Made by a program: the position numbers and the translations under genes. From positions 148,931-212,930 of the forward strand of contig NZ_JAGYPG010000005.1 of the NCBI RefSeq assembly GCF_018343625.1: a stretch of DNA of 64,000 nucleotides, in the 5' to 3' direction. Shown in pieces: positions 8,879 to 17,073 of the stretch; position 1 is the first letter of the stretch, and each line of letters opens with the position of its first letter. Below the pieces are notes generated by a model. That model was not told where the DNA came from. It saw nothing but the letters and a program-made list of their open reading frames with translations, and made no database searches. The DNA is from Lederbergia citri. GTDB lineage: Bacteria > Bacillota > Bacilli > Bacillales > Bacillaceae_C.

Positions 8879-8935
8879 GGGAGTAAGGAAAGTATAAATT
8901 TCAAATAGGATTTCCATGGCAATGGATGTCTGCTT

Positions 8936-9088
8936 TGTCCAGCTTCAGCGCCTATCGACTAGGAAACTTCCTGTCCTTTTCCCTACGATAAGTCAACATC
9001 GGCTCGTCCCTCGCCGTGTTTCCTTTATCTCAGTCAAAGGCCTAGAAGTTTGTACGTCGATGAGCAAGACGCTTGCGCTTTTCTTAGG
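8936..9088. repeat. Dispersed Bacillaceae intergenic repeat (CCAGCTTCAGCGCC...GCGCTTTTC type)
   Basis: The block starts GTCCAGCTTCAGCGCCTA and ends GACGCTTGCGCTTTTCTTAG. I recall elements with these two ends as common intergenic repeats in Bacillaceae genomes. The two ends share a GCGC core in opposite orientation and could fold together. Only this copy is in the window, so its repetitive nature is inferred from memory, not shown here. Confidence 0.5.
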
Positions 9089-9094
9089 AGTGAT

Positions 9095-9709
9095 TTATTT
9101 AATATGAATTGGGCTTTTTCTATAAAATCTTTTATAGAGAACAGCTATCCAATTCATCATGAAGGCGGGAATCTTTTTCGGGAAAAAACTTTTCGTATAT
9201 AGGCGATAAAAAGCCGTTTTTAAATCATTCCATTGATGGTCTGTCTCACCTTGTTTGAAACGGGCAACATCTATCATTTTTATCTTCCCATTATGGATTA
9301 TAATATTACGAAGATGGATATCTGATGGGTTTAATCCTTCTTCTCGAGCAAGATTAATCGCCATATCGACGTCTTTAATATGGTTTTCGGAAACTGGAAT
9401 CCCTCGTGAGAGACATTCAAATAGTGTGTATCCATCAATGAAATCAATTACCAGGTAGTGAGAGCCTGATTCATACAAACTTGGGAAATAGTCGATATGT
9501 TGAATTATTTTATAAACGTCAGCTTCCACTTTAGCCAAATGCTGATAACTAGGAAAAAATACTTTCAAAGCATGATTTGTATTATTTATTTTAAATACAT
9601 AAGCACTGCGCCCTACACCAATTAAAGCTAAAGAAGCGTCATATTGAATGAGTTTATGATCTTTAGGATTGATTACTACACTACCTGCTAAACCAGCATA
9701 ATTATTCAA
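9095..9709 (-). CDS. Protein kinase-like protein (YrzF/RIO-like)
   Basis: A 204-residue minimal kinase fold. ALKVFF carries the ATP-binding lysine, LVIDFIDGYTLF is the hinge, DIHLRNIII corresponds to the catalytic loop (HxxN form) and MIDVARF to the metal-binding loop. The aspartate of a classic HRD motif is changed, so activity may be that of an atypical kinase or pseudokinase. The best start is TTG at 9709, eight bases after AAAGGAG; a longer frame to 9730 starts before that site. A Mn2+ riboswitch and two terminators lie directly upstream on the same strand. Confidence 0.75.
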   Translation of the reverse strand: MNNYAGLAGSVVINPKDHKLIQYDASLALIGVGRSAYVFKINNTNHALKVFFPSYQHLAKVEADVYKIIQHIDYFPSLYESGSHYLVIDFIDGYTLFECLSRGIPVSENHIKDVDMAINLAREEGLNPSDIHLRNIIIHNGKIKMIDVARFKQGETDHQWNDLKTAFYRLYTKSFFPKKIPAFMMNWIAVLYKRFYRKSPIHIK

Positions 9710-9727
9710 GTTCTCAACTCCTTTTAA

Positions 9728-9763
9728 CAAAAAAACACTATAACCATTTTTCGGTTATAGTGT
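9728..9763 (-). terminator. Second terminator between the Mn2+ riboswitch and the kinase-like gene
   Basis: Minus-strand hairpin ACACTATAACC with GGTTATAGTGT followed by T7. It sits directly after the riboswitch terminator and just before the kinase ribosome site, so transcripts from the riboswitch promoter must pass two terminators to reach the gene. Confidence 0.85.
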
Positions 9764-9768
9764 CTAAG

Positions 9769-9897
9769 GAAAAATAAAAGACCTTACCGAAAATTGGTAA
9801 GGTCTCGCAAACAACAAATGTTGCCAATAAAGCCGAGGAAAAAAATCCCGTATTGACGACTTTACTGTACAGCTACTCCCCTTAAAGGATCGAATTA
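9769..9897 (-). ncRNA. yybP-ykoY (Mn2+) riboswitch with its terminator
   Basis: Read on the minus strand, the leader has the hallmark GGGGAGTAGC (9873-9882), then AAAGTCGTCAATACGGG pairing with the CGGCTTTATTGG region, and the closing GCGAGACCTTACC. These are the conserved parts of the yybP-ykoY class, which binds Mn2+ and turns on manganese export or metalation genes. GACCTTACC then forms a terminator stem with GGTAAGGTC (9779-9805) before a T-rich tract, so the metal-bound form would release the strand and allow readthrough. Confidence 0.92.
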
Positions 9898-9908
9898 AGT
9901 TTATGATT

Positions 9909-9937
9909 ATTATAAAGCCAAATATTGGGCAGGTCAA
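9909..9937 (-). promoter_or_regulatory. Sigma-A promoter of the Mn2+ riboswitch
   Basis: On the minus strand: TTGACC, a 17-base spacer, and a perfect TATAAT. Initiation about seven bases on would put the start just before the riboswitch P1 stem. Confidence 0.85.
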
Positions 9938-9990
9938 TTTTAGTAAGAATTTATGCAACTAGTTCTTTTGAATTATTTCCAAAAATTAGG

Positions 9991-10019
9991 TTGACAGTAC
10001 ATTTACCATCATGTAAGAT
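9991..10019 (+). promoter_or_regulatory. Sigma-A promoter of the SAM riboswitch
   Basis: TTGACA, a 17-base spacer and TAAGAT. The predicted start near 10026 lies about 17 bases before the S-box P1 stem. Confidence 0.82.
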
Positions 10020-10042
10020 TCTAGATAATTTCATAATGTAAT

Positions 10043-10149
10043 TCTTATTAAGAGAGGTTGAGGGACTGGCCCAATGACACCTCGGCAACAGGCTTTTTTA
10101 AGTACTGTGCCAATTCCAGCAAGCGAAATGCTTGAGAGATAAGAAGAGA
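10043..10149 (+). ncRNA. SAM-I (S-box) riboswitch
   Basis: The S-box consensus is nearly complete: CTTATTAAGAGAGG, GAGGGACTGGCCC, ATGACACC, CGGCAAC, GTGCCAATTCC, and the 3' strand GAGATAAGAAGAG that closes P1. SAM binding stabilises P1 and lets the downstream terminator form. It controls the hydrolase/AmiS pair, so that pair is expected to be on when SAM (methionine) is low. Confidence 0.96.
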
Positions 10150-10166
10150 CAAACGGACGGACTTAT

Positions 10167-10199
10167 AACCTCTTCTTTATCGAAGTGGTTTATTTTTTT
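10167..10199 (+). terminator. S-box regulated terminator
   Basis: AACCTCTTC pairs with GAAGTGGTT and is followed by TATTTTTTT. The left arm CCTCTTCTTTAT is also complementary to ATAAGAAGAG at the 3' strand of riboswitch P1, giving the expected mutually exclusive antiterminator. Confidence 0.92.
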
Positions 10200-10317
10200 G
10201 TTCTAAACTAAGTAAAAAGGTATGTTTACTTGGTTTAGATTGTCTCTTAAAAAAGGAGGGAGAAAAGGAAGGATAAATTTTTTATGACAAAAAAATTAAT
10301 GATTTGGAGGAATAAGA

Positions 10318-11043
10318 ATGGCAACAGTTGAAAGCATCGAAAAAAAAATTGGAGGAATTCACGCTATCCCCGAACTTGCTCCCCAATGGAAAAAACTTGA
10401 TTTAGCTGAGATTCTGACACGAAGGGCTGCATTTGTATCCGTTAGTCAAAATAAATCTTTATACGAAACATCGGGAGCACAGGGCCATGAAAATCATCGA
10501 GAAAGAGGAAGTTTGCCTGCAACGATAAAAGTGGTAGAAGCAGCCAGAAATGCAACCAATTTTGTTTCGTTTAATTGGATTGGCTATAGTGTTTTTCGAG
10601 AGGAGTATCCAAAGTCCATTTTTGATAAAGTTCAGTATGAAACATGGGTAGAAAAGTTAAATTTTACGAAAGAACAAAAGGCTCAGGATAATGAACTCGT
10701 CGACGAGCTCAAAGCATTGGTGAGACCTGGAGATCTACAATTTAATGAACTAGCTTTGCAAACAGCATTTGTCGGTACTCAGTTGCCCTTAGAGCTTGCA
10801 CGTAAACAAGTGGAAGTGATTGTATTTACTGGTATTCACCTTGATTGGTGCATTGAAGGAAATGCTCGTTCAGCTCGAGACCATGGGTACCTCCCAATCA
10901 TTATCGGTGATGCAACAGGCTGCGCAAAACCTGAACAGGAAGCTGCGGCAATGGAAAGGATTAATAACTATTTCGCTCCAGTTATTTCTGCAGACGCGTT
11001 TGTAAATTTATTAAATCAGCAGCGAAGAGAAAGCGTCTCTTGA
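10318..11043 (+). CDS. Isochorismatase-like cysteine hydrolase with altered catalytic triad
   Basis: A 241-residue member of the isochorismatase/nicotinamidase fold: GIHLDWCIEGNARSARDHGY carries the nucleophile Cys178, preceded by the TAFVGTQL block. Compared with the PncA encoded at 52667 in this window, the triad Asp falls on Ser41 (AAFVSVSQNK) and the triad Lys on Leu145 (ELALQTAF). It may thus use a different mechanism or act as a non-classical amidase. It is the first gene behind the SAM riboswitch and is followed 25 bases later by an amide channel, which points to hydrolysis of an imported amide or related sulfur-linked compound. GGAGG precedes ATG at 10318. Confidence 0.8.
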   Translation: MATVESIEKKIGGIHAIPELAPQWKKLDLAEILTRRAAFVSVSQNKSLYETSGAQGHENHRERGSLPATIKVVEAARNATNFVSFNWIGYSVFREEYPKSIFDKVQYETWVEKLNFTKEQKAQDNELVDELKALVRPGDLQFNELALQTAFVGTQLPLELARKQVEVIVFTGIHLDWCIEGNARSARDHGYLPIIIGDATGCAKPEQEAAAMERINNYFAPVISADAFVNLLNQQRRESVS

Positions 11044-11068
11044 TCATGAAGAGAGTGGGGGAAAAGAA

Positions 11069-11695
11069 ATGCAAAATGTTGGCTTAATGTATTGCGGCGC
11101 TGTTCTTTTCATTAACGCATTGATGCTTTTAGGAAAGGTAGATAGCAAAAGCGCGGGATTATTTAATCTTTTTCTCGGTGCCATTCAGGTCATTACTCCC
11201 TTTTACGTTATTTTTACTGCTGGTTCGGATTCTTGGGTGATATTTAATGCTTCAGGTGTTTTCTTATTTAGCCTCACATATCTTTATGTAGGGATTACAA
11301 ACTTAAAGGAATGGGATAGTGCAGGAGTAGGTTGGTTTTCACTATGGGTTGCGTTTATGGCTGTGGGCTATGGGATCATAAGCTTTGTCCATTTTCAGGA
11401 TCCGAAGTTTGGCATTATCTGGTTCATGTGGGCATTTCTCTGGTCACTATTCTTCCTCTTACTCGCCCTGAAAAAAGATATCGCCATTTTTACGGGCTGG
11501 GTTACATTGATTTTATCGCTGATCACGGCTACTATTCCTGGATTCCTTATGCTTATTAATGTCTGGAATTCTATAGGTGCCGAAATAATGTGGATTGTTG
11601 CCGGAATTTTTGGCGTTATAGTCGCTGGTCTATTCTATCAAACTACATCCGTACAACAGAAGAAAATAGTAAAAGTCACAAACTATTCAACTTAA
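11069..11695 (+). CDS. AmiS/UreI-family amide or urea channel
   Basis: A 208-residue membrane protein with six to seven hydrophobic helices and the family pattern: VGLMYCGAVLFINALMLLG at the N terminus, YLYVGITNL, and WFMWAFLWSLFFLLL. The family includes the proton-gated urea channel UreI and AmiS of amidase operons, and passes short amides or urea. Cotranscribed with the upstream hydrolase under SAM control, with GGGG close upstream of ATG. No urease or classic amidase is present in the window. Confidence 0.88.
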   Translation: MQNVGLMYCGAVLFINALMLLGKVDSKSAGLFNLFLGAIQVITPFYVIFTAGSDSWVIFNASGVFLFSLTYLYVGITNLKEWDSAGVGWFSLWVAFMAVGYGIISFVHFQDPKFGIIWFMWAFLWSLFFLLLALKKDIAIFTGWVTLILSLITATIPGFLMLINVWNSIGAEIMWIVAGIFGVIVAGLFYQTTSVQQKKIVKVTNYST

Positions 11696-11707
11696 ACATT
11701 GTTATAT

Positions 11708-11756
11708 AGAAATAGGTTCCTAGATTTTTTGATTAATGGGACCTATTTCTTTTTTG
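11708..11756 (+). terminator. Terminator of the SAM-controlled operon
   Basis: AGAAATAGGTTCC pairs with GGGACCTATTTCT, 17-base loop, then T6. It closes the hydrolase/AmiS unit. Confidence 0.9.
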
Positions 11757-12238
11757 TTATATGGCAGCAAAAGACGAACAAAAATACTAAGTTTATGTAA
11801 GTCGGATAAAGGTTTTGTCGAATTTTTCCTGAAATAGGTCTTTTGTCTAATGAATTAGCATTTGATTCTTATGAAATATAGTAATAAATCACTATGATAG
11901 TCCGAGGTTGCAGCATGGTTAACTTACAAAAGTCCTGATTTAAAATGAGAATATTGTCGGATGCTTCAAAATATAATTTATAAAATAGTAAATAAGTTAT
12001 ATTGACCATTTGGTGTAACAAATTTATTATGCGTGTAACAATAATAGTTTTTTTAATAGAGTTTACTACAACTAATTGCCACTTAGAATTATATCAACCA
12101 TATTTACCGCATCCTTTTTCTTCCATATATAAAGATTTTCCATTTCAGAAGAATTCTATCCTATCTACCGATAGAACTAAAATATTTTAATACTTTGAGG
12201 AGGTATGTTATGTAAATTAATCAAAATACAAAAAGAAA
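11757..12238. other. Long leader/intergenic region before the GH8 gene, no gene seen
   Basis: AT-rich stretch of about 480 bases. A 62-codon frame at 12002-12190 has no ribosome site or coding character. Near its end a strong TTTGAGGAGG (12194-12203) is followed seven bases later by ATG-TAA (12210-12215), a bare start-stop pair. No clear sigma-A promoter was chosen by eye. Confidence 0.5.
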
Positions 12239-12252
12239 TGAAAGCGTTTTTA
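12239..12252 (+). promoter_or_regulatory. Probable catabolite-responsive element (cre) before the GH8 gene
   Basis: TGAAAGCGTTTTTA matches the cre consensus TGWAANCGNTNWCA at all positions but one. It lies 27 bases before the GH8 start, so CcpA bound here would block transcription as a roadblock. That fits carbon repression of secreted glycanases. Confidence 0.55.
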
Positions 12253-12278
12253 TCATTATTTTTTTGAGGAGGATGGAG

Positions 12279-13880
12279 ATGGTGGTTGGGAAAAGAGTAA
12301 CAGGAAAGGCAAGGCATGCAATATCATTTTTAATAATGTTATTTTTAGTATTTTCTAGTTTTACAAATCTTACTTTTGCGAAAAGCTCAAACAAGGTAGA
12401 TATAGGTAAAGATACACCTAAAAGACCGTTTCCTCAACACGTTACATATACAGAGGGAACGATTAAGCCAAATCACGTTAGTCAAGATGAGATGGATGCA
12501 ACGGTGGCACGATTATACGATGAATGGAAAGAGCGTTACTTAAGGCAAAATCCTTATGATAAGGATCAGTATTATGTATTTTATAACCATAATGGTGAGT
12601 CGACAAATGATCCGAGAGAAGCTATTACGGTATCAGAAGCACATGGCTACGGCATGATGATTACTGCATTAATGGCAGGTCATGATCCGAAGGCAAAAAA
12701 TTACTATGATGGACTTTATCGTTACTTTAGAGCACATCCAAGTGAAATTAATCCACAATTAATGGCATGGCAGCAGGCTATTATTAATGATGAAATCGTT
12801 GATGTTAATGGAATCGATTCAGCTCTTGATGGAGATATGGATATTGCGTATTCTTTGCTCCTTGCAGACAAACAATGGGGTAGCGATGGAGAGATTAATT
12901 ATTTAAAGCAAGCGAAATTAGTAATTGACGCCATAATGGAAAGCGAAGTTCACCAAACGGATTATTATTTGAAATTGGCTGACTGGGCAGCAGACGATAG
13001 TAAAACTTATGGTATAGCTACTCGTCCATCAGATTTCATGCTTCAGCATTTACAAGCGTATAAAATGATATCCGGAGATGAACGTTGGAATAAGGTGATA
13101 GATAAAACTTACAGCATTATTAATGATGTGTTTGCGGAATATAGTCCAAATACAGGCTTACTTCCTGATTTCCTCCTAAAAGATTTGGATACTGGAAAAT
13201 TTAAACCAGCTCATGCATGGTTTTTAGAGTCTAGTAGGGATGGAGACTATTATTGGAATTCTTCTCGTGTTCCTTGGCGTATTACAACTGATTATCTTGT
13301 GACTGGTGATGACCGAGCGATTGCCCAGTTATCGAAGTTGAACAGTTGGATACGAGGGACTACTGCAGATAACCCAGTCAATATTAAGCGAGGGTATAAA
13401 TTAGACGGGACTCAATTATCTAATAATGCTGGAGACGCAGCTTTTTCTGCTCCATTTACGGTCAGTGCCATGATAGATGAGGCAAACCAACAGTGGTTAA
13501 ATGATTTATGGGATTATAATGTGGGTAAAGAAACAGCAAAAGGAGCATATTTTGCAAACAATATCCGCCTGCTCAGCATGATTATTGTTTCAGGTAATTG
13601 GTGGTCACCTACTGCACCAAGCTTGGATCATATGAATAATCTTCTAGAAACTTATATTACAAATGGGGAAGTAAATGGCCCACTTACGAACCAGTTAACT
13701 AATAGCCTTAAACAAGCTGAGCATCAATATGTTAATGGCCAACAAAAGCAAGCCATCAAGGCAATGGAGGATTTTATAAAACACATTAACAATCAGGGAT
13801 TGCAAAAACATATCACTATAGATTCAAAAAGAGTCCTTATTCTAAATGCTGAAGCGCTTATTCAGTTATGGACAGATTGA
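12279..13880 (+). CDS. Secreted glycoside hydrolase family 8 (endoglucanase/chitosanase type) with FIMAH tail
   Basis: A 533-residue secreted enzyme. Signal peptide MVVGKRVTGKARHAISFLIM... ends near TFA. The GH8 (alpha/alpha)6 domain spans roughly residues 60-440, with SEAHGYGMM (general acid Glu near 120) and DGDMDIAYSLLLAD (base Asp near 184). Closest by feel are Bacillus GH8 chitosanases and glucanases; the substrate (beta-glucan, chitosan or a biofilm glycan) is not decided. Residues from about 449 form a FIMAH domain (LETYITNGEVNGPLTNQL...). ATG at 12279 lies six bases after GAGGAGG; upstream in-frame starts overlap the ribosome site. Probably an operon with the GH16 gene. Confidence 0.88.
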   Translation: MVVGKRVTGKARHAISFLIMLFLVFSSFTNLTFAKSSNKVDIGKDTPKRPFPQHVTYTEGTIKPNHVSQDEMDATVARLYDEWKERYLRQNPYDKDQYYVFYNHNGESTNDPREAITVSEAHGYGMMITALMAGHDPKAKNYYDGLYRYFRAHPSEINPQLMAWQQAIINDEIVDVNGIDSALDGDMDIAYSLLLADKQWGSDGEINYLKQAKLVIDAIMESEVHQTDYYLKLADWAADDSKTYGIATRPSDFMLQHLQAYKMISGDERWNKVIDKTYSIINDVFAEYSPNTGLLPDFLLKDLDTGKFKPAHAWFLESSRDGDYYWNSSRVPWRITTDYLVTGDDRAIAQLSKLNSWIRGTTADNPVNIKRGYKLDGTQLSNNAGDAAFSAPFTVSAMIDEANQQWLNDLWDYNVGKETAKGAYFANNIRLLSMIIVSGNWWSPTAPSLDHMNNLLETYITNGEVNGPLTNQLTNSLKQAEHQYVNGQQKQAIKAMEDFIKHINNQGLQKHITIDSKRVLILNAEALIQLWTD

Positions 13881-13948
13881 GGTAAAAAGAATATTACTGA
13901 CGAAAACAGAAAATAAGACGGATTCTTTTAGAGGAGAGATAAAATAAT

Positions 13949-14998
13949 ATGTTGAAAACAACTTTCAAGGGAATGTCAATTATTCTAATGATAGCTGTAT
14001 TTTATATTGGAGGAATTCCATTGTACTCAAGTATTGCTTCGGCTGAGGAGACAAGTATGGGGTTTGAAGATCACTTTGATTCATTTGATCCAACTTTGTG
14101 GTTTAGATCCGATGGTTGGGCAAATGGGGCAGACTTTGGCGTTTCTTGGTCAAAAGATAATGTAGAGTTTTCTGATGGAAAAATGGTACTTCGACTAGAC
14201 GATGCACCAAATAATAATAATAAGCCTTATACTTCCGGTGAGTTTTACACTCTAGAAAAGTATGGATATGGACGTATAGAGGGACGAATTAAAGTAGCTA
14301 AGGGTGTAGGTCTTGTCACTTCATTATTCACGTATTCTCCAGATGGGGATGAGATTGATATAGAAATTTTAGGAAGAGACACGACTAAGCTAGAAACAAA
14401 CTTTTTTATAAAAGGTGTACGAGGAGTAAATGCTCATGCCATCATTGATCTTGGATTTGACGCCTCAGAAGACTACCACGACTATGCTATAGAGTGGTCC
14501 CAAAATCAAATTAAATGGTTTGTGGATGGTAAATTGGTTCGTACTGTAGTTGGTGATGGAATAGAATTGCCTTCTGATCCATCCTATATCATGGCCAATT
14601 TGTGGTCTGGTGCTGGTGCAGCTGCAAGAACGTGGACGGGAGAGTTTGTTTATCCTGGTACTCCTATACGCGCATACTATGATTATATTAAGTTCACACC
14701 TGAAAAAGATGACGATGGTACAATACCACCATCTGTAAGCCTTGTGTATATGTATGAATTACTAGACAGCTATATTGCAAATGGGGACGTAACTGGTCCA
14801 CTTACAAACCAGTTATCTAATAGTCTTAAACAAGCTGATCATCAGTATGAAAAAGGGCATCAAAAACAATCCATAAAGGCAGTGGAGGATTTTATTAAAC
14901 ACATAAACAATAAAGCTCTTCAAAAACATATTACTACGGATGCAAAAAGAGTCCTTACTGAAAATGCAGAAGAGTTAATTAAGTTATGGGCTGAATAA
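13949..14998 (+). CDS. Secreted GH16 beta-glucanase (lichenase-like) with FIMAH tail
   Basis: A 349-residue secreted enzyme. The signal peptide ends at IASAEE. The jelly-roll GH16 domain has the catalytic motif GDEIDIEILG (nucleophile and acid Glu near residue 135) and the IEWSQNQIKWFVDGKLVR strand pair of Bacillus 1,3-1,4-beta-glucanases. From about residue 265 a FIMAH domain (LLDSYIANGDVTGPLTNQL...) matches the end of the upstream GH8 protein almost residue for residue. GAGGAGAG precedes ATG. Together the two enzymes look like a glycan-degrading pair held on a shared anchor or binding tail. Confidence 0.9.
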   Translation: MLKTTFKGMSIILMIAVFYIGGIPLYSSIASAEETSMGFEDHFDSFDPTLWFRSDGWANGADFGVSWSKDNVEFSDGKMVLRLDDAPNNNNKPYTSGEFYTLEKYGYGRIEGRIKVAKGVGLVTSLFTYSPDGDEIDIEILGRDTTKLETNFFIKGVRGVNAHAIIDLGFDASEDYHDYAIEWSQNQIKWFVDGKLVRTVVGDGIELPSDPSYIMANLWSGAGAAARTWTGEFVYPGTPIRAYYDYIKFTPEKDDDGTIPPSVSLVYMYELLDSYIANGDVTGPLTNQLSNSLKQADHQYEKGHQKQSIKAVEDFIKHINNKALQKHITTDAKRVLTENAEELIKLWAE

Positions 14999-15010
14999 AG
15001 TATAAATACA

Positions 15011-15040
15011 AAGAAAACCCTCATTAGAGGGTTTTCTTTT
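15011..15040 (+). terminator. Terminator of the GH8-GH16 operon
   Basis: AGAAAACCCTC and GAGGGTTTTCT with an ATTA loop, followed by TTT. Confidence 0.9.
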
Positions 15041-15153
15041 ATATTTTTAGCATTATTAGACAAGATGGAGGCTACAAAGTCATCATCTATCTCAAACTCC
15101 TCCTACTTAATGGGGAGTAAGCCTATTCTATTGTACATAACTATACCGTTAGT

Positions 15154-16893
15154 TTAGTTTCTAGGAACTGCTACCCAATGTCCCTTAGAAACTTCCACAA
15201 GTTCAGAATTCATCAACCCATATTTATCTTCATCTGTTTGTTCCGTCATCAAAACTCTTTTTTTCTGTGATTCTACTTTTGGATCGGGAATGGGTATAGC
15301 AGCAAGCAACGATTTTGTATAATCGTGCTGCGGATTGCTGTACAGTTCTTCACTTTCGGCAAGTTCTACTATTTTTCCAGCATACATGACTGCGACTCGG
15401 TCACTTATATGCTTCACCATTGATAGGTCATGGGCGATGAATAAATAAGTCAATCCAAGCTCTTGCTGTAAGTCTTCCAATAATTTCACTACTTGAGATT
15501 GAATCGAAACATCAAGTGCCGATAATGGTTCATCGCAGACAATGAACTTTGGTTCTACCGCGAGAGCCCTAGCTATCCCGATTCGTTGGCGTTGTCCGCC
15601 TGAAAATTCATGTGGATAGCGATCCGCATGAAATGCCTCTAGCCCTACCATATCAAGAAGTTTCTCTACCTTTTTCCTTCTTTCTGCAGTGCTTCCGCTT
15701 AAACTATGGATGTCCAATGCTTGCCCGATAATGTCAAGAACCTTAAATCGAGGATTGAGCGAAGAGTAAGGGTCTTGGAAAATCATTTGCATATGGCGGC
15801 GCATCGTTTTCATTTCACTTTTTGATAAGCGATTGACTGCCATTCCTTGATATAAAATTTCTCCGTCCGTTGGTTCGTACAGTCGTAAAATCGCGCGGCC
15901 AGTCGTTGATTTCCCCGATCCAGATTCTCCTACCAGTCCAAGGGTTTCTCCAGGTTTTATTTGAAAATTAATATTGTCTACAGCCTTTAAGACATTCCCT
16001 TTACCCATATCAAAATATTGCTTTAGAGATCTAACGTCGAGCAAAGGCAAGCCTTTATCCATTGTCCCTAAAATTAAAGGTACTTTTTTCGGTTTCTTCT
16101 TCTCATCCAATCGTGGCAAAGCATTTAGTAGTTTCAACGTATATGGATGTTTCGGACTTTCAAATATTTCTTCTGTTGTGCCGGTTTCTACCACTTCTCC
16201 ATCTTTCATCACGACAACACGGTCGCACATTCCAGCAACTACCCCGAGATCGTGAGTGATCAAAATAATAGATGTGCCGAATTTCTCTTGTATATCTTTC
16301 ATAACGTTTAAGATTTGTGCTTGAATCGTCACGTCAAGAGCAGTTGTCGGTTCGTCAGCAATGAGTAAAGTTGGACGACAAGCTAAGGCAATGGCGATCA
16401 TTACCCTTTGCCGCATGCCACCGGAAAATTCATGTGGATATTGATTATACCGTGCTTCACTGTTGCGGATTCCGACAAGCTTCAATATTTCAATTGCTTG
16501 TTTCTTACCTTCCTTTTTTGATAGTTTTTGATGTTTAATCAGACTCTCAGAAATTTGCTTTCCGATTCGGATCGTTGGATTTAAAGAAGTCATCGGATCT
16601 TGGAAAATCATTCCAATATCACGACCTCTAATCGCTTCCATTTCTTTTTCCGTTTTATGGGCTAGGTTTTCGCCAAGAAACGTTATTTCCCCCGCCTTCA
16701 TATAAGAAGGAGGAGAGGGGAGAAGACGCATGATACTTCTAGCTGTAACACTTTTCCCGCTTCCTGACTCACCGACTATGCCAAGTGTTTCGCCTTTTTT
16801 TACTTCAAAATTTATGCCACGGACAGCTTCAAATTCACCGTCCCGAGTATGGAATGATACACGTAAATCTCTTACTTTTAAAATAGGCTCCAA
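15154..16893 (-). CDS. Fused oligopeptide ABC transporter ATPase (OppD-OppF type)
   Basis: A 579-residue protein with two complete ABC ATPase domains, each with Walker A GESGSGKS, an LSGG-type signature (FSGGMRQRV, FSGGQRQRI) and Walker B (LLIADEPTTAL, FIVCDEPLSAL), followed by the oligopeptide-type C-terminal segments (KHPYTLKLLNALP, QHDYTKSLLAAIP). It is divergent from the two permeases and binding protein at 17-21.9 kb and very likely powers them. The TTG at 16893 has GGCGGTGG upstream and is preferred to the longer frame starting at 16911. Confidence 0.9.
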   Translation of the reverse strand: MEPILKVRDLRVSFHTRDGEFEAVRGINFEVKKGETLGIVGESGSGKSVTARSIMRLLPSPPSYMKAGEITFLGENLAHKTEKEMEAIRGRDIGMIFQDPMTSLNPTIRIGKQISESLIKHQKLSKKEGKKQAIEILKLVGIRNSEARYNQYPHEFSGGMRQRVMIAIALACRPTLLIADEPTTALDVTIQAQILNVMKDIQEKFGTSIILITHDLGVVAGMCDRVVVMKDGEVVETGTTEEIFESPKHPYTLKLLNALPRLDEKKKPKKVPLILGTMDKGLPLLDVRSLKQYFDMGKGNVLKAVDNINFQIKPGETLGLVGESGSGKSTTGRAILRLYEPTDGEILYQGMAVNRLSKSEMKTMRRHMQMIFQDPYSSLNPRFKVLDIIGQALDIHSLSGSTAERRKKVEKLLDMVGLEAFHADRYPHEFSGGQRQRIGIARALAVEPKFIVCDEPLSALDVSIQSQVVKLLEDLQQELGLTYLFIAHDLSMVKHISDRVAVMYAGKIVELAESEELYSNPQHDYTKSLLAAIPIPDPKVESQKKRVLMTEQTDEDKYGLMNSELVEVSKGHWVAVPRN

Positions 16894-17073
16894 TTTTTCC
16901 ACCGCCAACAAAAATCTAAATATTGACTTTCTAAAAAAGCTAAAATAAACTATACTATACCGGTCGGATTAATGCAATTAAACTTTTATTAACTAAAAGT
17001 CCCACTTCTTAATCCTGACGTAGCTTTATCTTTCAGAGATTGCATCATTGTGTATGGGGGGAGGGAATCATTA

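Noticed and set aside
8916..9107. 63-codon frame
   Set aside because: It falls within the dispersed intergenic element and has no ribosome site.
9764..9958. 64-codon frame on the minus strand
   Set aside because: It overlaps the promoter and body of the Mn2+ riboswitch, whose conserved RNA elements explain the sequence.
12002..12190. 62-codon frame before the GH8 gene
   Set aside because: No ribosome site, odd composition, no recognisable family; it lies in the long leader.
16923..16956. Sigma-A promoter TTGACT ... TATACT before the OppB-like gene
   Set aside because: Spacing between the two boxes is 22 bases; the alternative box TAAACT is weak. Not strong enough to annotate.
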